DNA from: an uncultured Sphingomonadales bacterium
Lineage (GTDB): Bacteria; Pseudomonadota; Alphaproteobacteria; Sphingomonadales; Sphingomonadaceae
Assembly (NCBI GenBank): GCA_903832325.1
Contig: CAILBC010000020.1
Span: 62,001-126,000 of the forward strand
Length of the DNA: 64,000 nucleotides
Direction: 5' to 3'
The translations under genes were made by a program, and so were the position numbers. The notes beneath the pieces were generated by a model that searched no databases, was not told the origin of the DNA, and worked only from the letters and a program-made list of their open reading frames with translations. The stretch's first letter is position 1, and every line of letters begins with the position of its first letter. Below, piece by piece: positions 42,339 through 52,048 of this stretch.

Positions 42339-43085
42339 ATGAGCGAAGATCCTGCCCTCTTTCCCGATCCGGCCCGCCCGACAAAGCCGGGGCCGACGCG
42401 CCTGCGCGAAACCGGGCACGATCCGTCGGGCCATCGCGCCCGGCTGCGCCAGCGCCTGCTCGATGGCGGCGACGATGCGCTGGCCGATCATGAAGTGATC
42501 GAATACCTGCTGATGACCGCAATCCCGCAAAAGGATGTAAAGCCGCTGGCGCGCGTGCTGATCCAGAAATTCGGATCGCTGGCAGGCGTGTTCAATGCCG
42601 AACCGCGCGCGCTGATGCAGGTTTCGGGAATCAAGGAAACCGCTGCCGCCGCGCTCAAAATCGCCGGAATTTCGGCGCGCCGGCTGGCAATGGCCGCCGT
42701 GCGCGAGGATTCGGTGCTGTCCAGCTGGCAGGCGTTGATCGATTACCTGCATATCGACATGGCGCATCTGACCCACGAACGCGTGCGCGTGCTCTATCTC
42801 AATATCCAGAACCGGCTGCTGCTCGATCAGGTGGTCAGCGATGGCACGCTCGACGAATCCGCGATCTACACGCGCGAAATCGTGGCGAAGGCGATGGCAA
42901 TCGGCGCGGCCGCGCTGATCGTGGTGCACAACCACCCCTCCGGCTCGCCCCAGCCCAGCCGCGCCGACATCCAGGTCACCCAAAAGATCATCGAGGCGTG
43001 CCGCCACCTCGGCATCACCGTCCACGACCACGTGATCATCGGCCGCGAAGGCCACGTTTCGCTCAAAGCAAAAGGCCTGATCTGA
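42339..43085 (+). CDS. radC: RadC family JAB/MPN-domain protein
   Basis: A 248-residue RadC-like protein. The N-terminal helix-hairpin-helix part (LIQKFGSLAGVFNAEPRALMQVSGIKETAAAAL) is followed by the JAMM metal domain with TREIVAKAMAIGAAALIVVHNHPSGSPQPSRADI, the E...HxH...D metalloprotease-like motif. The name is historical; a direct role in recombinational repair is doubted. The ATG at 42339 is preferred over 42318 since it leaves normal length. Divergent from ydbH with 49 bp between, and followed by a REP-like hairpin. Confidence 0.92.
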   Translation: MSEDPALFPDPARPTKPGPTRLRETGHDPSGHRARLRQRLLDGGDDALADHEVIEYLLMTAIPQKDVKPLARVLIQKFGSLAGVFNAEPRALMQVSGIKETAAAALKIAGISARRLAMAAVREDSVLSSWQALIDYLHIDMAHLTHERVRVLYLNIQNRLLLDQVVSDGTLDESAIYTREIVAKAMAIGAAALIVVHNHPSGSPQPSRADIQVTQKIIEACRHLGITVHDHVIIGREGHVSLKAKGLI

Positions 43086-43091
43086 CAACCG

Positions 43092-43113
43092 TCCCGAAAC
43101 GGGGAGGATTTTT
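43092..43113 (+). terminator. REP-like hairpin with T-run after radC
   Basis: TCCCG-AAA-CGGGGA followed by GGATTTTT. The short stem belongs to the CCCCG/CGGGG palindrome family and may terminate radC. It touches the stop of the convergent oxidoreductase gene at 43112. Confidence 0.5.
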
Positions 43114-44332
43114 AGCGGCTTACGGTAAAACGCGGGTCGGGCGTTACGGCGCCCGTGATCACTTGCGCCATATAGCGGCCCACGCGCGGGCCGTTCTTGA
43201 ACCCGTGGCCCGATCCGCCGCCGGCGATCCACACATTGTCAAAGGCGGGGTGACGATCGAGGATATATTCCTCGTCCCTGGCCATTTCATACTGGCACAC
43301 CCGCGTTTCGACGATCGGCGCCCTGGCGAGCGCTGGAAAGCGGAACGCCACGAATTCGCGCATGAGATCGATGAACGGCTGTGTCACCAGCCGCGATTGC
43401 GTATCGGGATCGACCAAGATCGGCGCGGGATCGACGGCCACCTTGCACCCGCGCGCCTCGAGATCGGGAAAGCCATAGGCGCCGGCCACGCCATACTGGT
43501 CCATCCATGTGGGCATGACCGCCGGATCAAACGCGGCGCTGCCGGCCGGAATGCCCAGAAAAAACACTTCGGCGCGCTGCGGTTCGACTCTTGCGCCGAT
43601 CACTTCGGGAAAGACCTTGGGCAACCACGGACCGCAGGCAAAGACATAGCGCCCCGCCGAAATCGTTTCCCCGTTTTGCGTGACAATCGCAGGCAAGGCG
43701 CCCGAACCGGTGGGGGTGCGGACTGCGGCCGTGCGATAATCCATGCCACTGGCGACGAGTTCGGCCACCAGCGTCTGGATCGCATGCCGCGCCAAAAGCG
43801 CACCGCTGCGCGGTTCAAACACCGCGCCTTCGTTCTGGCCAAGATGGAACGCCGGAAACCGGCGCGCAACGTCGGCCGCGTCCAGCAGATCGTGCGGCAC
43901 GCCCAGTGCAACCAGCGCCTTTACCGTGTCGTTCAGAAAGCTGTCGCTGGTGGGGGCAATCGCCAGCACCCCGGTGGGTTCAAACAGGAGGGTGGCATTG
44001 CGCGCCTCCAGCGCTTTCCATTCGACCAGCGATTCCATGGCCCAGCGCGAATAGATCGCCTGCTTGCCATAGGCGGTGCGGATGATCCGGGATTCGCCAC
44101 CCGAACTGGCACGGCTGTGGGCCGCGCCATATTCATCGATCAGGCAGACGCGCTGCCCCATCTGGCGAAAGGCATGCGCGGTCCAGACGCCAAACGCGCC
44201 GGCACCGATCACTGCAACGTCAAAGGTGGCTGAACCTGTGCCCGACGCTGCGCGCGCGGCGGGGACCGCAACCGACGATGCCAGCGCGCCTGCCGCCAGA
44301 ATCTTTGCCGCGTTCCTGCGTGTGGTCAGCAT
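43112..44332 (-). CDS. Tat-exported FAD-dependent oxidoreductase (sarcosine oxidase-like)
   Basis: A 406-residue DAO-family flavoprotein. MLTTRRNAAKILAAGALASS is a twin-arginine signal, so the folded enzyme should be exported with FAD. FDVAVIGAGAFGVWTAHAFRQMGQRVCLIDE is the dinucleotide fold, RASSGGESRIIRTAY the monomeric sarcosine oxidase/N-methyltryptophan oxidase signature, GRYVFACGPWLPKVF and a C-terminal GGGSGHGFKNGPRVG the other FAD contacts. It probably oxidises an N-methyl or amino compound to release H2O2. Although the frame stays open to 45865, homology and the Tat signal fix the ATG at 44332. Divergent from purB. Confidence 0.87.
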   Translation of the reverse strand: MLTTRRNAAKILAAGALASSVAVPAARAASGTGSATFDVAVIGAGAFGVWTAHAFRQMGQRVCLIDEYGAAHSRASSGGESRIIRTAYGKQAIYSRWAMESLVEWKALEARNATLLFEPTGVLAIAPTSDSFLNDTVKALVALGVPHDLLDAADVARRFPAFHLGQNEGAVFEPRSGALLARHAIQTLVAELVASGMDYRTAAVRTPTGSGALPAIVTQNGETISAGRYVFACGPWLPKVFPEVIGARVEPQRAEVFFLGIPAGSAAFDPAVMPTWMDQYGVAGAYGFPDLEARGCKVAVDPAPILVDPDTQSRLVTQPFIDLMREFVAFRFPALARAPIVETRVCQYEMARDEEYILDRHPAFDNVWIAGGGSGHGFKNGPRVGRYMAQVITGAVTPDPRFTVSR

Positions 44333-44397
44333 CGTGCCTTGCCCTTTTCCCGAATCGTCTTTCGCCCTGCTTGTCACAGCGTGGCGTGCCGCACCAT

Positions 44398-44424
44398 GCC
44401 CTTGCCCTTGCCCTTGCCCTTGCC
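44398..44424. repeat. Hexanucleotide microsatellite (GCCCTT)4.5
   Basis: Four perfect GCCCTT units plus GCC, 66 bp upstream of the oxidoreductase start and 71 bp upstream of purB. Perfect repeats in a divergent promoter gap could vary in length. Confidence 0.95.
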
Positions 44425-44494
44425 ATCGCGCGCGCCACGGCCTAGCGGCGCGCAGGCGTTGTCCTGCCTGAAAGGCCCGCTCGAAAGGTTTGCC

Positions 44495-45808
<1,314 letters not shown>

Positions 45809-45940
45809 GTCCGGGCGCGCGGTGGTGCACCGCCGGCAGGGCACACCCGCCATGGTTTTTACCATGGACGCGCTCGCCGCGAGGGTTCACGAAGGGGGTC
45901 CCTTGTCGCAAAGGGCACCTTGTTTGGATGGGGAATTGCC

Positions 45941-46252
45941 ATGCGCGCGCTCAAGACTGGATCATGGCTGCTGCTGATTGCCGCCTTGTTTGCCTTTACC
46001 TATGCCAATCCCGATCCGATCGCGGTGCATATCTGGCCCGGGCTGATCTGGGAAACCAAGGCGCCGGCGCTGGTGATCGGTGCGCTGATGATCGGTTTTC
46101 TGCCCACATGGCTGGTCGCGCGCGCCACGCAGTGGCGCCAGTCGCGCCGCATCGCCTCATTGGAATCAACACGGGCGGCGCAGGCGCTGGCCGTAACCAA
46201 CGCGCTGGCGCAGGAAACCCAGGCCGCCGCCCGCACCGAAGCCCAACCCTGA
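45941..46252 (+). CDS. LapA-domain (DUF1049) membrane protein
   Basis: A 103-residue protein with two membrane helices: GSWLLLIAALFAFTYANPDPIAVHIWPGL and ALVIGALMIGFLPTWLVARATQW, then a basic and Ala/Glu helical tail. This is the LapA_dom/DUF1049 family, related to E. coli LapA, which works with LapB in controlling lipopolysaccharide synthesis. No lapB gene adjoins. GGGGAATTGCC precedes the ATG. It lies 43 bp before pyrF, so both are probably in one transcript, as in many alphaproteobacteria. Confidence 0.85.
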   Translation: MRALKTGSWLLLIAALFAFTYANPDPIAVHIWPGLIWETKAPALVIGALMIGFLPTWLVARATQWRQSRRIASLESTRAAQALAVTNALAQETQAAARTEAQP

Positions 46253-46294
46253 ACCCGCCACCTTTCAGCCCAACATCCAGGATACCGGAACACC

Positions 46295-46975
46295 GTGAGC
46301 AACCCGATCTATCTCGCCCTTGATTTGCCCCGGCTCGATGCCGCGATCGCGCTCGCGCAGAAAGTGCGCCAGCACATCGGCGGGCTGAAACTGGGCCTGG
46401 AATTCTTCTGCGCGCATGGCCAGCACGGCGTGCACGAAGTGGCGAAGATCGGCCTGCCGATCTTTCTCGATCTGAAACTGCACGATATTCCAAACACCGT
46501 TGCCGCCGCGATGCAGGCGATCCACGTGCTGGAACCGGCCATCGTGACTGTCCACGCCGCCGGCGGCCGCGCAATGATGGAAGATGCCAAGGCCGCCGCC
46601 GGGGAAAACACCCGCGTGGTCGCGGTAACCGTGCTGACCAGCCTGGATGATGCCGATCTGGCGCGCATGGGCATTGCCGACAGCGCGCACGACCAGGCGC
46701 TGCGCCTGGCTGATCTGGCGCAGGAAGCCGGGCTCGATGGCATTGTCTGTTCGGGCCACGAAGTCGCCGCGGTGCACAAGCGGTGGAAACACGGATACCT
46801 GGTAGTGCCCGGCCTGCGCCCGGCCGGAAACGGTATGGACCGCGCCGACCAGAAACGCACCGTAACCCCGCGCGCCGCGCGCGATGCCGGGGCCAGCGTG
46901 CTGGTGATCGGCCGCCCGATCAGCCGCGCCGAAGACCCGGTGGCCGCCGCGCGCGCAATCGAAGCCACGCTTTGA
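46295..46975 (+). CDS. pyrF: Orotidine 5'-phosphate decarboxylase
   Basis: A 226-residue TIM-barrel enzyme starting with GTG. The catalytic D-x-K-x2-D array is FLDLKLHDIPNTV (D59, K61, D64), and the phosphate loop is VVPGLRP...QKRTVTPRAARDAGASVLVIGRPI. It makes UMP from OMP in pyrimidine synthesis. AGGATA lies 13 bases upstream of the GTG. It sits 17 bp before a GNAT gene in a unit that continues to trpF. Confidence 0.96.
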   Translation: MSNPIYLALDLPRLDAAIALAQKVRQHIGGLKLGLEFFCAHGQHGVHEVAKIGLPIFLDLKLHDIPNTVAAAMQAIHVLEPAIVTVHAAGGRAMMEDAKAAAGENTRVVAVTVLTSLDDADLARMGIADSAHDQALRLADLAQEAGLDGIVCSGHEVAAVHKRWKHGYLVVPGLRPAGNGMDRADQKRTVTPRAARDAGASVLVIGRPISRAEDPVAAARAIEATL

Positions 46976-46992
46976 CGCAGGCCACGCCGACG

Positions 46993-47601
46993 ATGACCGA
47001 AACCGCGCCCCAAACTCTGGCCAGCCAGGCTTTGGCCGGCACCCTGCCGCCGCACCTCGCCGGAACCACGATCCGCTTTGCCACGGCCGCCGATGTGCCG
47101 GCGCTGCGCGCGCTGGTCGAACGCGCCTTTCGCGGCGACAGCGCACGGCAGGGCTGGACTCACGAGGCGGACCTGCTCGACGATGAACGCACATCGGATG
47201 CGGTGCTGGCCGAAACCATTGCCGATCCGGCCGCGCGCGTGCTGCTGGCCGAATGCGAGGGCGCGCTGATCGGCACGGTTACGGTGCGCAATCTGGGCGC
47301 CAGTTCGGGCGGCTGCCCGGGGGGCGCGCTGGCGTATATGGGCATGCTCGGGGTCGATCCCGCGCTCCAGGCCGGTGGCCTTGGCCGCGCGCTGATCCGC
47401 GCGGTGGAGCATGCGGCCGTTGCCGAATTCGGCGCGCGCCTGATGGAAATGACCGTAATTGACCAGCGGCCCGAACTGATCGTGTTCTACGAACGCTGCG
47501 GCTATGCCTATGAAGGTGAAACGCGGCCCTTTCCGGGATCGGACGATCATCCCTTTGCCATGGTCGTGCTCACCCGCGCGCTCGACCGCGACGACGCCTG
47601 A
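46993..47601 (+). CDS. GNAT family N-acetyltransferase
   Basis: A 202-residue GNAT. TTIRFATAADVPALRALVERAFRG is the N-terminal fold, AYMGMLGVDPALQAGGLGRALIRAVEHAA is motif A with Q-x-G-G-L-G for acetyl-CoA, and FYERCGYAYEGETRPFP the end segment. It resembles small-molecule or peptide N-acetyltransferases of unknown substrate. The ATG at 46993 is 17 bases after pyrF, and trpF starts six bases after its stop, so it is co-transcribed with nucleotide and tryptophan genes. Confidence 0.85.
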   Translation: MTETAPQTLASQALAGTLPPHLAGTTIRFATAADVPALRALVERAFRGDSARQGWTHEADLLDDERTSDAVLAETIADPAARVLLAECEGALIGTVTVRNLGASSGGCPGGALAYMGMLGVDPALQAGGLGRALIRAVEHAAVAEFGARLMEMTVIDQRPELIVFYERCGYAYEGETRPFPGSDDHPFAMVVLTRALDRDDA

Positions 47602-47607
47602 CCGGCC

Positions 47608-48252
47608 ATGCCCGCCACGTTGATCAAGATCTGCGGCATTACCACGACCGTGGCGCTCGATGCGGCCATCCGCGCGCGGGCCGATTACATCGGGCTGGTG
47701 TTCTTTGCCAAAAGCCCGCGCCATTGCGACCCTGCGCAGGCGGCAATGCTGGCGCGCCATGCCGCCGGCCGGGTGCAGGTGGTGGGGCTGATGGTCGATC
47801 CCGCGCCCGACTACTTGCGCGAAGTCACCGCCATGGTCCCGCTCGACCATTTGCAACTGCACGGCCACGAAACCCCGCAGGATGTCGCCGCGATTGCCAC
47901 GCGCACCGGGCTTTCGGTGTGGAAGGCGCTCGGCGTGCGCCAGCGTGCCGATGTGGCGGCCGCCGATGCCTTTGCCGGCGCGGCCACGCGCGTGCTGTTC
48001 GATGCCAAACCACCCGCCGGTGCCGATCTGCCCGGCGGCAATGGCCTGCGCATCGATTGGGCCGTGCTGCGCGGCGTGCGCCCGGCGCTGCCATGGATGC
48101 TCGCCGGCGGGCTCGACCCCGACAATGTGGCCGAAGCAATCGCGGTGACCGGCGCAGAGGCGGTTGACGTTTCGTCAGGGGTGGAAAGCGCCCCCGGCGC
48201 AAAGGACCCCGCGCTGATCACCGCCTTTTGCGCAGCCGCGCGCAGCGGCTAG
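47608..48252 (+). CDS. trpF: Phosphoribosylanthranilate isomerase
   Basis: A 214-residue TIM barrel. It begins TLIKICGITTTVALDAAIRARADYIGLVFFAKSPR with the catalytic cysteine C9 in KICGI; the general acid aspartate lies in KPPAGADLPGGNGLRIDW, and LAGGLDPDNV with VDVSSGVESAPGAKD form the phosphate site. It converts N-(5-phosphoribosyl)anthranilate to CdRP in tryptophan synthesis. trpB and trpA follow about 0.9 kb later, separated by a convergent outer-membrane gene. Its stop codon leads into a 19-bp repeat. Confidence 0.95.
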   Translation: MPATLIKICGITTTVALDAAIRARADYIGLVFFAKSPRHCDPAQAAMLARHAAGRVQVVGLMVDPAPDYLREVTAMVPLDHLQLHGHETPQDVAAIATRTGLSVWKALGVRQRADVAAADAFAGAATRVLFDAKPPAGADLPGGNGLRIDWAVLRGVRPALPWMLAGGLDPDNVAEAIAVTGAEAVDVSSGVESAPGAKDPALITAFCAAARSG

Positions 48253-48288
48253 GCCGTCGCGCAGGGCCCAGGCCGCCACGCAGCGCCC
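48251..48288 (+). repeat. 19-bp repeat x2 beginning at the trpF stop codon
   Basis: AGGCCGTCGCGCAGGGCCC (48251-48269) and AGGCCGCCACGCAGCGCCC (48270-48288), 16 of 19 identical. The coding end GCCGCGCGCAGCGGCT resembles the same unit with small indels. Confidence 0.75.
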
Positions 48289-48290
48289 GT

Positions 48291-48767
48291 TCAAAAATGC
48301 GCGCCAAACCCCACGGTTAGCGCATCACGCGAAGGCGTAATCCCGTTCGCCGATGACGTGTAGTGGCGATATTCGATCTTGGCATAAGTGCCCGGCAAAA
48401 AGCTGTGCTGATATCCGGCGCCCATATCCCAATCGGCATTGCCACCGTGATAGGCCGTGGATGCCCAGCCGCCCACGGCATAAATCTTGCCCACCGGGCC
48501 CAGATTCGCGCCAACCCGGCCACTCACCCCGACCGACGTCAGCGTGTTTGCGGCCAGCAATTTGTCCGCCGACACTTCGGGCCCGGCAAACAGCCCGGGC
48601 GCCAGCGTAAAATCATGCCCGACGGCAACGCCGATCGATTGTTGATAATCGCCGCTGTCGAAATTGCCGGTGGTGTGCACTTCGGCGCGGGTTTCATCGG
48701 CCAGCGCGGGGGTCGCGGCCATTGCCAGCAACAGCGGTGCGGACAGGATCACAAGGTGTTGACGCAT
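48291..48767 (-). CDS. Small outer-membrane beta-barrel protein
   Basis: A 158-residue protein with a signal peptide (MRQHLVILSAPLLLAMAATPALA, 23 residues). The mature part alternates short strands (SIGVAVGHDFTLAPGLF, VGANLGPVGKIYAVGGWAST, AKIEYRHYTSSANG) and ends DALTVGFGAHF with a terminal phenylalanine, as for an eight-stranded opacity-like barrel. Function unknown. The ATG at 48767 is chosen over one eight codons upstream because the signal peptide starts there. It lies opposite in direction between trpF and trpB, splitting the trp genes. Confidence 0.8.
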   Translation of the reverse strand: MRQHLVILSAPLLLAMAATPALADETRAEVHTTGNFDSGDYQQSIGVAVGHDFTLAPGLFAGPEVSADKLLAANTLTSVGVSGRVGANLGPVGKIYAVGGWASTAYHGGNADWDMGAGYQHSFLPGTYAKIEYRHYTSSANGITPSRDALTVGFGAHF

Positions 48768-49133
48768 CGGTGGTTCCTTTGTTTCCAGCAATCAGCCCCA
48801 GGCCGCATCGCGCCACCTGCGCCGGGGGGCGCCGGTGGCGCACCTGTTCCGGCCCTGGCGCATGGCCACTCTCCCGACGCGAGCGACCCTGCTGTCCCGC
48901 CGCGCAGGCCCGTGGCATGCAGCGTCGGGGGTTAAAGGCGGTTCCACCCTGGGGCAGAACCGCCTTCACGACTTGGCCCTGCCCCGCTAAGGCCTTTATG
49001 CTTTCCTTCGCCTGAACGGGCTGGCCTGAAGAAACCGGGTGGCCGGACGGAACCGGGTGGCCGGAAGGGTAGGCGCCTCTCCCCGGCGGGCCATCTGGAC
49101 AATTCGGCGGTCCGGAGTAAAGGAGCACGCACC
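48768..49133 (+). promoter_or_regulatory. Upstream region of trpB with a possible pseudoknot and an 18-bp array
   Basis: 366 bp with no convincing gene; a 42-codon frame from 48862 has one Trp codon and no tandem Trp, so it is not a standard trp leader. AAGGCGGTTC (48935-48944) pairs perfectly with GAACCGCCTT (48957-48966). The loop bases GGGGCA (48951-48956) can pair with TGCCCC (48980-48985), which would make an H-type pseudoknot. The 18-bp triplicate repeat at 49015-49068 follows. The region also serves the divergent barrel gene. Confidence 0.4.
49015..49068. repeat. 18-bp tandem repeat x3 upstream of trpB
   Basis: AACGGGCTGGCCTGAAGA, AACCGGGTGGCCGGACGG, AACCGGGTGGCCGGAAGG (49015-49032, 49033-49050, 49051-49068). 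Confidence 0.85.
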
Positions 49134-50369
49134 ATGACTGTGCAACACCCCAACAGCTTTCGCACCCAGCCCGATGAACGCGGCCATTTCGGCCAGTTTG
49201 GCGGGCGCTATGTCGCCGAAACGCTGATGCCGCTGATCCTCGATCTGGAAACCGAATATCGCAAGGCGAAGGACGATCCCGCGTTCCACGCCGAATTCGA
49301 GGACTTGCTCGAACATTACGTTGGCCGGCCCAGCCCGCTCTATTTCGCGCCGCGCCTCACCGAGGAACTGGCCAAGGATGCCGCGCCCGGCATGGGCGCG
49401 CAGATCTGGTTCAAGCGCGACGAGCTGAACCACACCGGCGCGCACAAGATCAACAACTGCATCGGCCAGATCCTGCTCGCCATGCGCATGGGCAAGACGC
49501 GGATCATCGCCGAAACCGGCGCGGGCCAGCATGGCGTTGCCACGGCCACGGTCTGCGCACGATTCGGCCTGCCTTGCGTGATCTACATGGGCGCGACCGA
49601 TGTCGAACGCCAGGCGCCCAACGTGTTCCGCATGAAGCTGCTGGGCGCCGAAGTGATCCCGGTGCAATCGGGCGCAAAAACGCTGAAAGACGCGATGAAC
49701 GAGGCACTGCGCGATTGGGTCGCCAATGTGCACGACACGTTCTACATCATCGGCACCGCCGCCGGCCCGCATCCCTATCCCGAACTGGTGCGCGATTTTC
49801 AAAGCGTGATCGGGCGCGAGGCGCGCGCGCAGATGCTGTCGCGCACCGGCCGCCTGCCCGATCTGCTGGTTGCCGCGATCGGCGGCGGATCAAACGCGAT
49901 CGGCCTGTTCCATCCCTTTCTCGATGATCCTTCGGTGAAAATGCTGGGGGTCGAAGCCGCCGGCTATGGCCTCGACAAGGATCACGCCGCCAGCCTGGCC
50001 GGCGGACGTCCGGGCATCCTGCATGGCAACAAGACGTATCTGTTGCAGGACGCCGATGGCCAGATCATCGAAGGCCATTCGATCAGCGCCGGGCTCGATT
50101 ACCCCGGCATCGGCCCCGAACACGCCTGGCTGAAGGAAAACGGCCGCGTCGATTACACCTCGGTCACCGATGACGAAGCGCTGGGCGCGTTCCAGCTGCT
50201 GTGCCGCACCGAAGGCATCATTCCCGCGCTGGAACCCAGCCACGCGATTGCCGCAGTGGCCAGGATTGCCCCGACGCTGCCCCGTGATACGATCATCCTC
50301 GCCAATCTGTGCGGGCGCGGGGACAAGGACATTTTCACCGTGGCCGGCCATCTGGGGGTAACGCTGTGA
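49134..50369 (+). CDS. trpB: Tryptophan synthase beta chain
   Basis: A 411-residue PLP enzyme. [20 protein letters not shown] opens the protein, [15 protein letters not shown] carries the PLP lysine K105, [14 protein letters not shown] follows, and the phosphate-binding GGGSNAIG loop is present. It condenses indole with serine. AAGGAGCACGCACC is a strong ribosome site before the ATG. The TGA overlaps the trpA GTG (GTGA), coupling the two subunits of the alpha2beta2 enzyme. Confidence 0.97.
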   Translation: MTVQHPNSFRTQPDERGHFGQFGGRYVAETLMPLILDLETEYRKAKDDPAFHAEFEDLLEHYVGRPSPLYFAPRLTEELAKDAAPGMGAQIWFKRDELNHTGAHKINNCIGQILLAMRMGKTRIIAETGAGQHGVATATVCARFGLPCVIYMGATDVERQAPNVFRMKLLGAEVIPVQSGAKTLKDAMNEALRDWVANVHDTFYIIGTAAGPHPYPELVRDFQSVIGREARAQMLSRTGRLPDLLVAAIGGGSNAIGLFHPFLDDPSVKMLGVEAAGYGLDKDHAASLAGGRPGILHGNKTYLLQDADGQIIEGHSISAGLDYPGIGPEHAWLKENGRVDYTSVTDDEALGAFQLLCRTEGIIPALEPSHAIAAVARIAPTLPRDTIILANLCGRGDKDIFTVAGHLGVTL

Positions 50370-51178
50370 CGACGTCGGCGGCGCGGCTGGCGGCCGCCTT
50401 TGGCCAGGGCCGTCCGGCGCTGGTGTGCTTTGTCACCGCGGGCGATCCCACACCTGCGGCAACGCCGGCGATTCTCGATGCGCTGGTGGCCGGCGGCGCC
50501 GATGTGATCGAACTGGGCATGCCGTTCACCGATCCGATGGCCGATGGCCCGGCGATTCAGGCCGCCAACTTGCGCGCGCTCCATGCAGGCACGACCACGC
50601 CCGCGATTCTGACCATCGCCGCCGGTTTCCGCGCCCGCCACCCGCATGTGCCGCTGGTGCTGATGGGCTATGCCAACCCGATGACGATCCGCGGTGCCGA
50701 CTGGTTTGCCGATGCCGCGGCGCAGGCCGGCGTGGATGGCGTGATCTGCGTCGACATTCCGCCCGAAGAAGATCCCGAACTGGGCCCCGCCTTGCGCTCG
50801 CGCGGGCTCAGCCTCATTCGCCTGGCCACGCCCACCACCGATGCGGCGCGGCTGCCCGCGGTGCTGGATGGATCATCGGGCTTTGTCTATTACGTCTCGG
50901 TCGCCGGGATCACCGGCAAGCAGTCGGCGGCGCTGACCTCGATCGAAGAGGCGGTTGCGCGGCTGAAAGCGACCACCGACCTGCCCATCGCGGTGGGTTT
51001 CGGCGTGCGCACCCCCGAACAGGCCGGGCCGATTGCGCGCGTGGCCGATGGCGTGGTGGTGGGATCGGCGATTGTCGATCTGGTTGGCCAGCATGGCGCC
51101 GATGCCGCCGAACCGGTGCGCCTGCTTGTCGCGCAGCTGGCCGAGGCGGTCCACAGCGCGAGGAGCCTGGTGGCATGA
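50366..51178 (+). CDS. trpA: Tryptophan synthase alpha chain
   Basis: A 270-residue TIM barrel starting with GTG inside the trpB stop. The catalytic acids are E49 and D60 in [43 protein letters not shown] and [11 protein letters not shown] are the other conserved loops. It cleaves indole-3-glycerol phosphate and channels indole to TrpB. It overlaps accD by ATGA, giving the order trpB-trpA-accD-folC common in alphaproteobacteria. Confidence 0.97.
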   Translation: MTTSAARLAAAFGQGRPALVCFVTAGDPTPAATPAILDALVAGGADVIELGMPFTDPMADGPAIQAANLRALHAGTTTPAILTIAAGFRARHPHVPLVLMGYANPMTIRGADWFADAAAQAGVDGVICVDIPPEEDPELGPALRSRGLSLIRLATPTTDAARLPAVLDGSSGFVYYVSVAGITGKQSAALTSIEEAVARLKATTDLPIAVGFGVRTPEQAGPIARVADGVVVGSAIVDLVGQHGADAAEPVRLLVAQLAEAVHSARSLVA

Positions 51179-52023
51179 GCTGGCTGTCCAAAGTCCGCAA
51201 TTCGCTGTCGTTCATTCAAAAGCGCGACACTGTCGACACATTGTGGATCAAATGCCCCGGGTGCAGCGAAATGCTGTTCATCAAGGAATATGAAGACAAT
51301 CTGTCGGTCTGCCCGCGCTGCGATCACCATGGCCGCATCGGCACCGACCGCCGGCTGGGCCAGTTGCTCGATCCCGGCTATGCGCTGCTGCCCTCGCCCG
51401 TGGTGCGCGAAGACCCGCTGAAATTCCGCGATACAAAGCGCTATACCGACCGGATCAAGGCGGCACGCACGGCCAACCAGCACAACGATGCCTATACCAA
51501 TGCCATGGGCACGATCGATGGCCAGCGCGCCGTGGTCGGGGTGCAGGATTTCGGCTTCATGGGCGGATCGATGGGCATGGCGGTGGGCAATGCCTTCATC
51601 GCCGGCATCGACCTCGCCATCCGCGAAAGCTGCGCCTATGTCGCGGTGACCGCCGCGGGCGGCGCGCGCATGCAGGAAGGCATCCTGTCGCTGATGCAGA
51701 TGCCGCGCACCACCGTGGCGATCAGCCGGCTGCATGCAAAGGGCCTGCCCTATATCGTGCTGCTGACCGATCCGACCACCGGCGGTGTTACTGCCAGCTA
51801 TGCCATGCTCGGCGATGTGCAGATTGCCGAACCGGGCGCGCTGATCGGCTTTGCCGGGCAACGCGTGATCCAGGACACGATCCGCGAAAAGCTGCCACCC
51901 GGGTTTCAGCGCGCGGAATACCTTTATGACCACGGCATGATCGACATGGTGGTGCATCGCCGCGACATGAAGGCGACGCTGGCCAGCCTGATCGATTACC
52001 TGACGGCGGCGCGGGCCGCCTGA
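51175..52023 (+). CDS. accD: Acetyl-CoA carboxylase carboxyltransferase beta subunit
   Basis: A 282-residue AccD. It starts [13 protein letters not shown] and has the zinc ribbon C27-x2-C30-x15-C46-x2-C49 in CPGC...CPRC, then the crotonase-like carboxyltransferase domain with [33 protein letters not shown] and [18 protein letters not shown]. With AccA it transfers carboxyl from biotin to acetyl-CoA, the first step of fatty-acid synthesis. The frame is open far upstream, but the ATGA overlap with trpA and homology fix the start at 51175. Confidence 0.97.
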   Translation: MSWLSKVRNSLSFIQKRDTVDTLWIKCPGCSEMLFIKEYEDNLSVCPRCDHHGRIGTDRRLGQLLDPGYALLPSPVVREDPLKFRDTKRYTDRIKAARTANQHNDAYTNAMGTIDGQRAVVGVQDFGFMGGSMGMAVGNAFIAGIDLAIRESCAYVAVTAAGGARMQEGILSLMQMPRTTVAISRLHAKGLPYIVLLTDPTTGGVTASYAMLGDVQIAEPGALIGFAGQRVIQDTIREKLPPGFQRAEYLYDHGMIDMVVHRRDMKATLASLIDYLTAARAA

Positions 52024-52048
52024 TCCGCCCCGATCGGGAGGCGCGCAC

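Noticed and set aside
48862..48990. Tryptophan leader peptide for trpB
   Set aside because: The 42-codon frame has a single Trp codon and no adjacent terminator/antiterminator pair in the classical sense.
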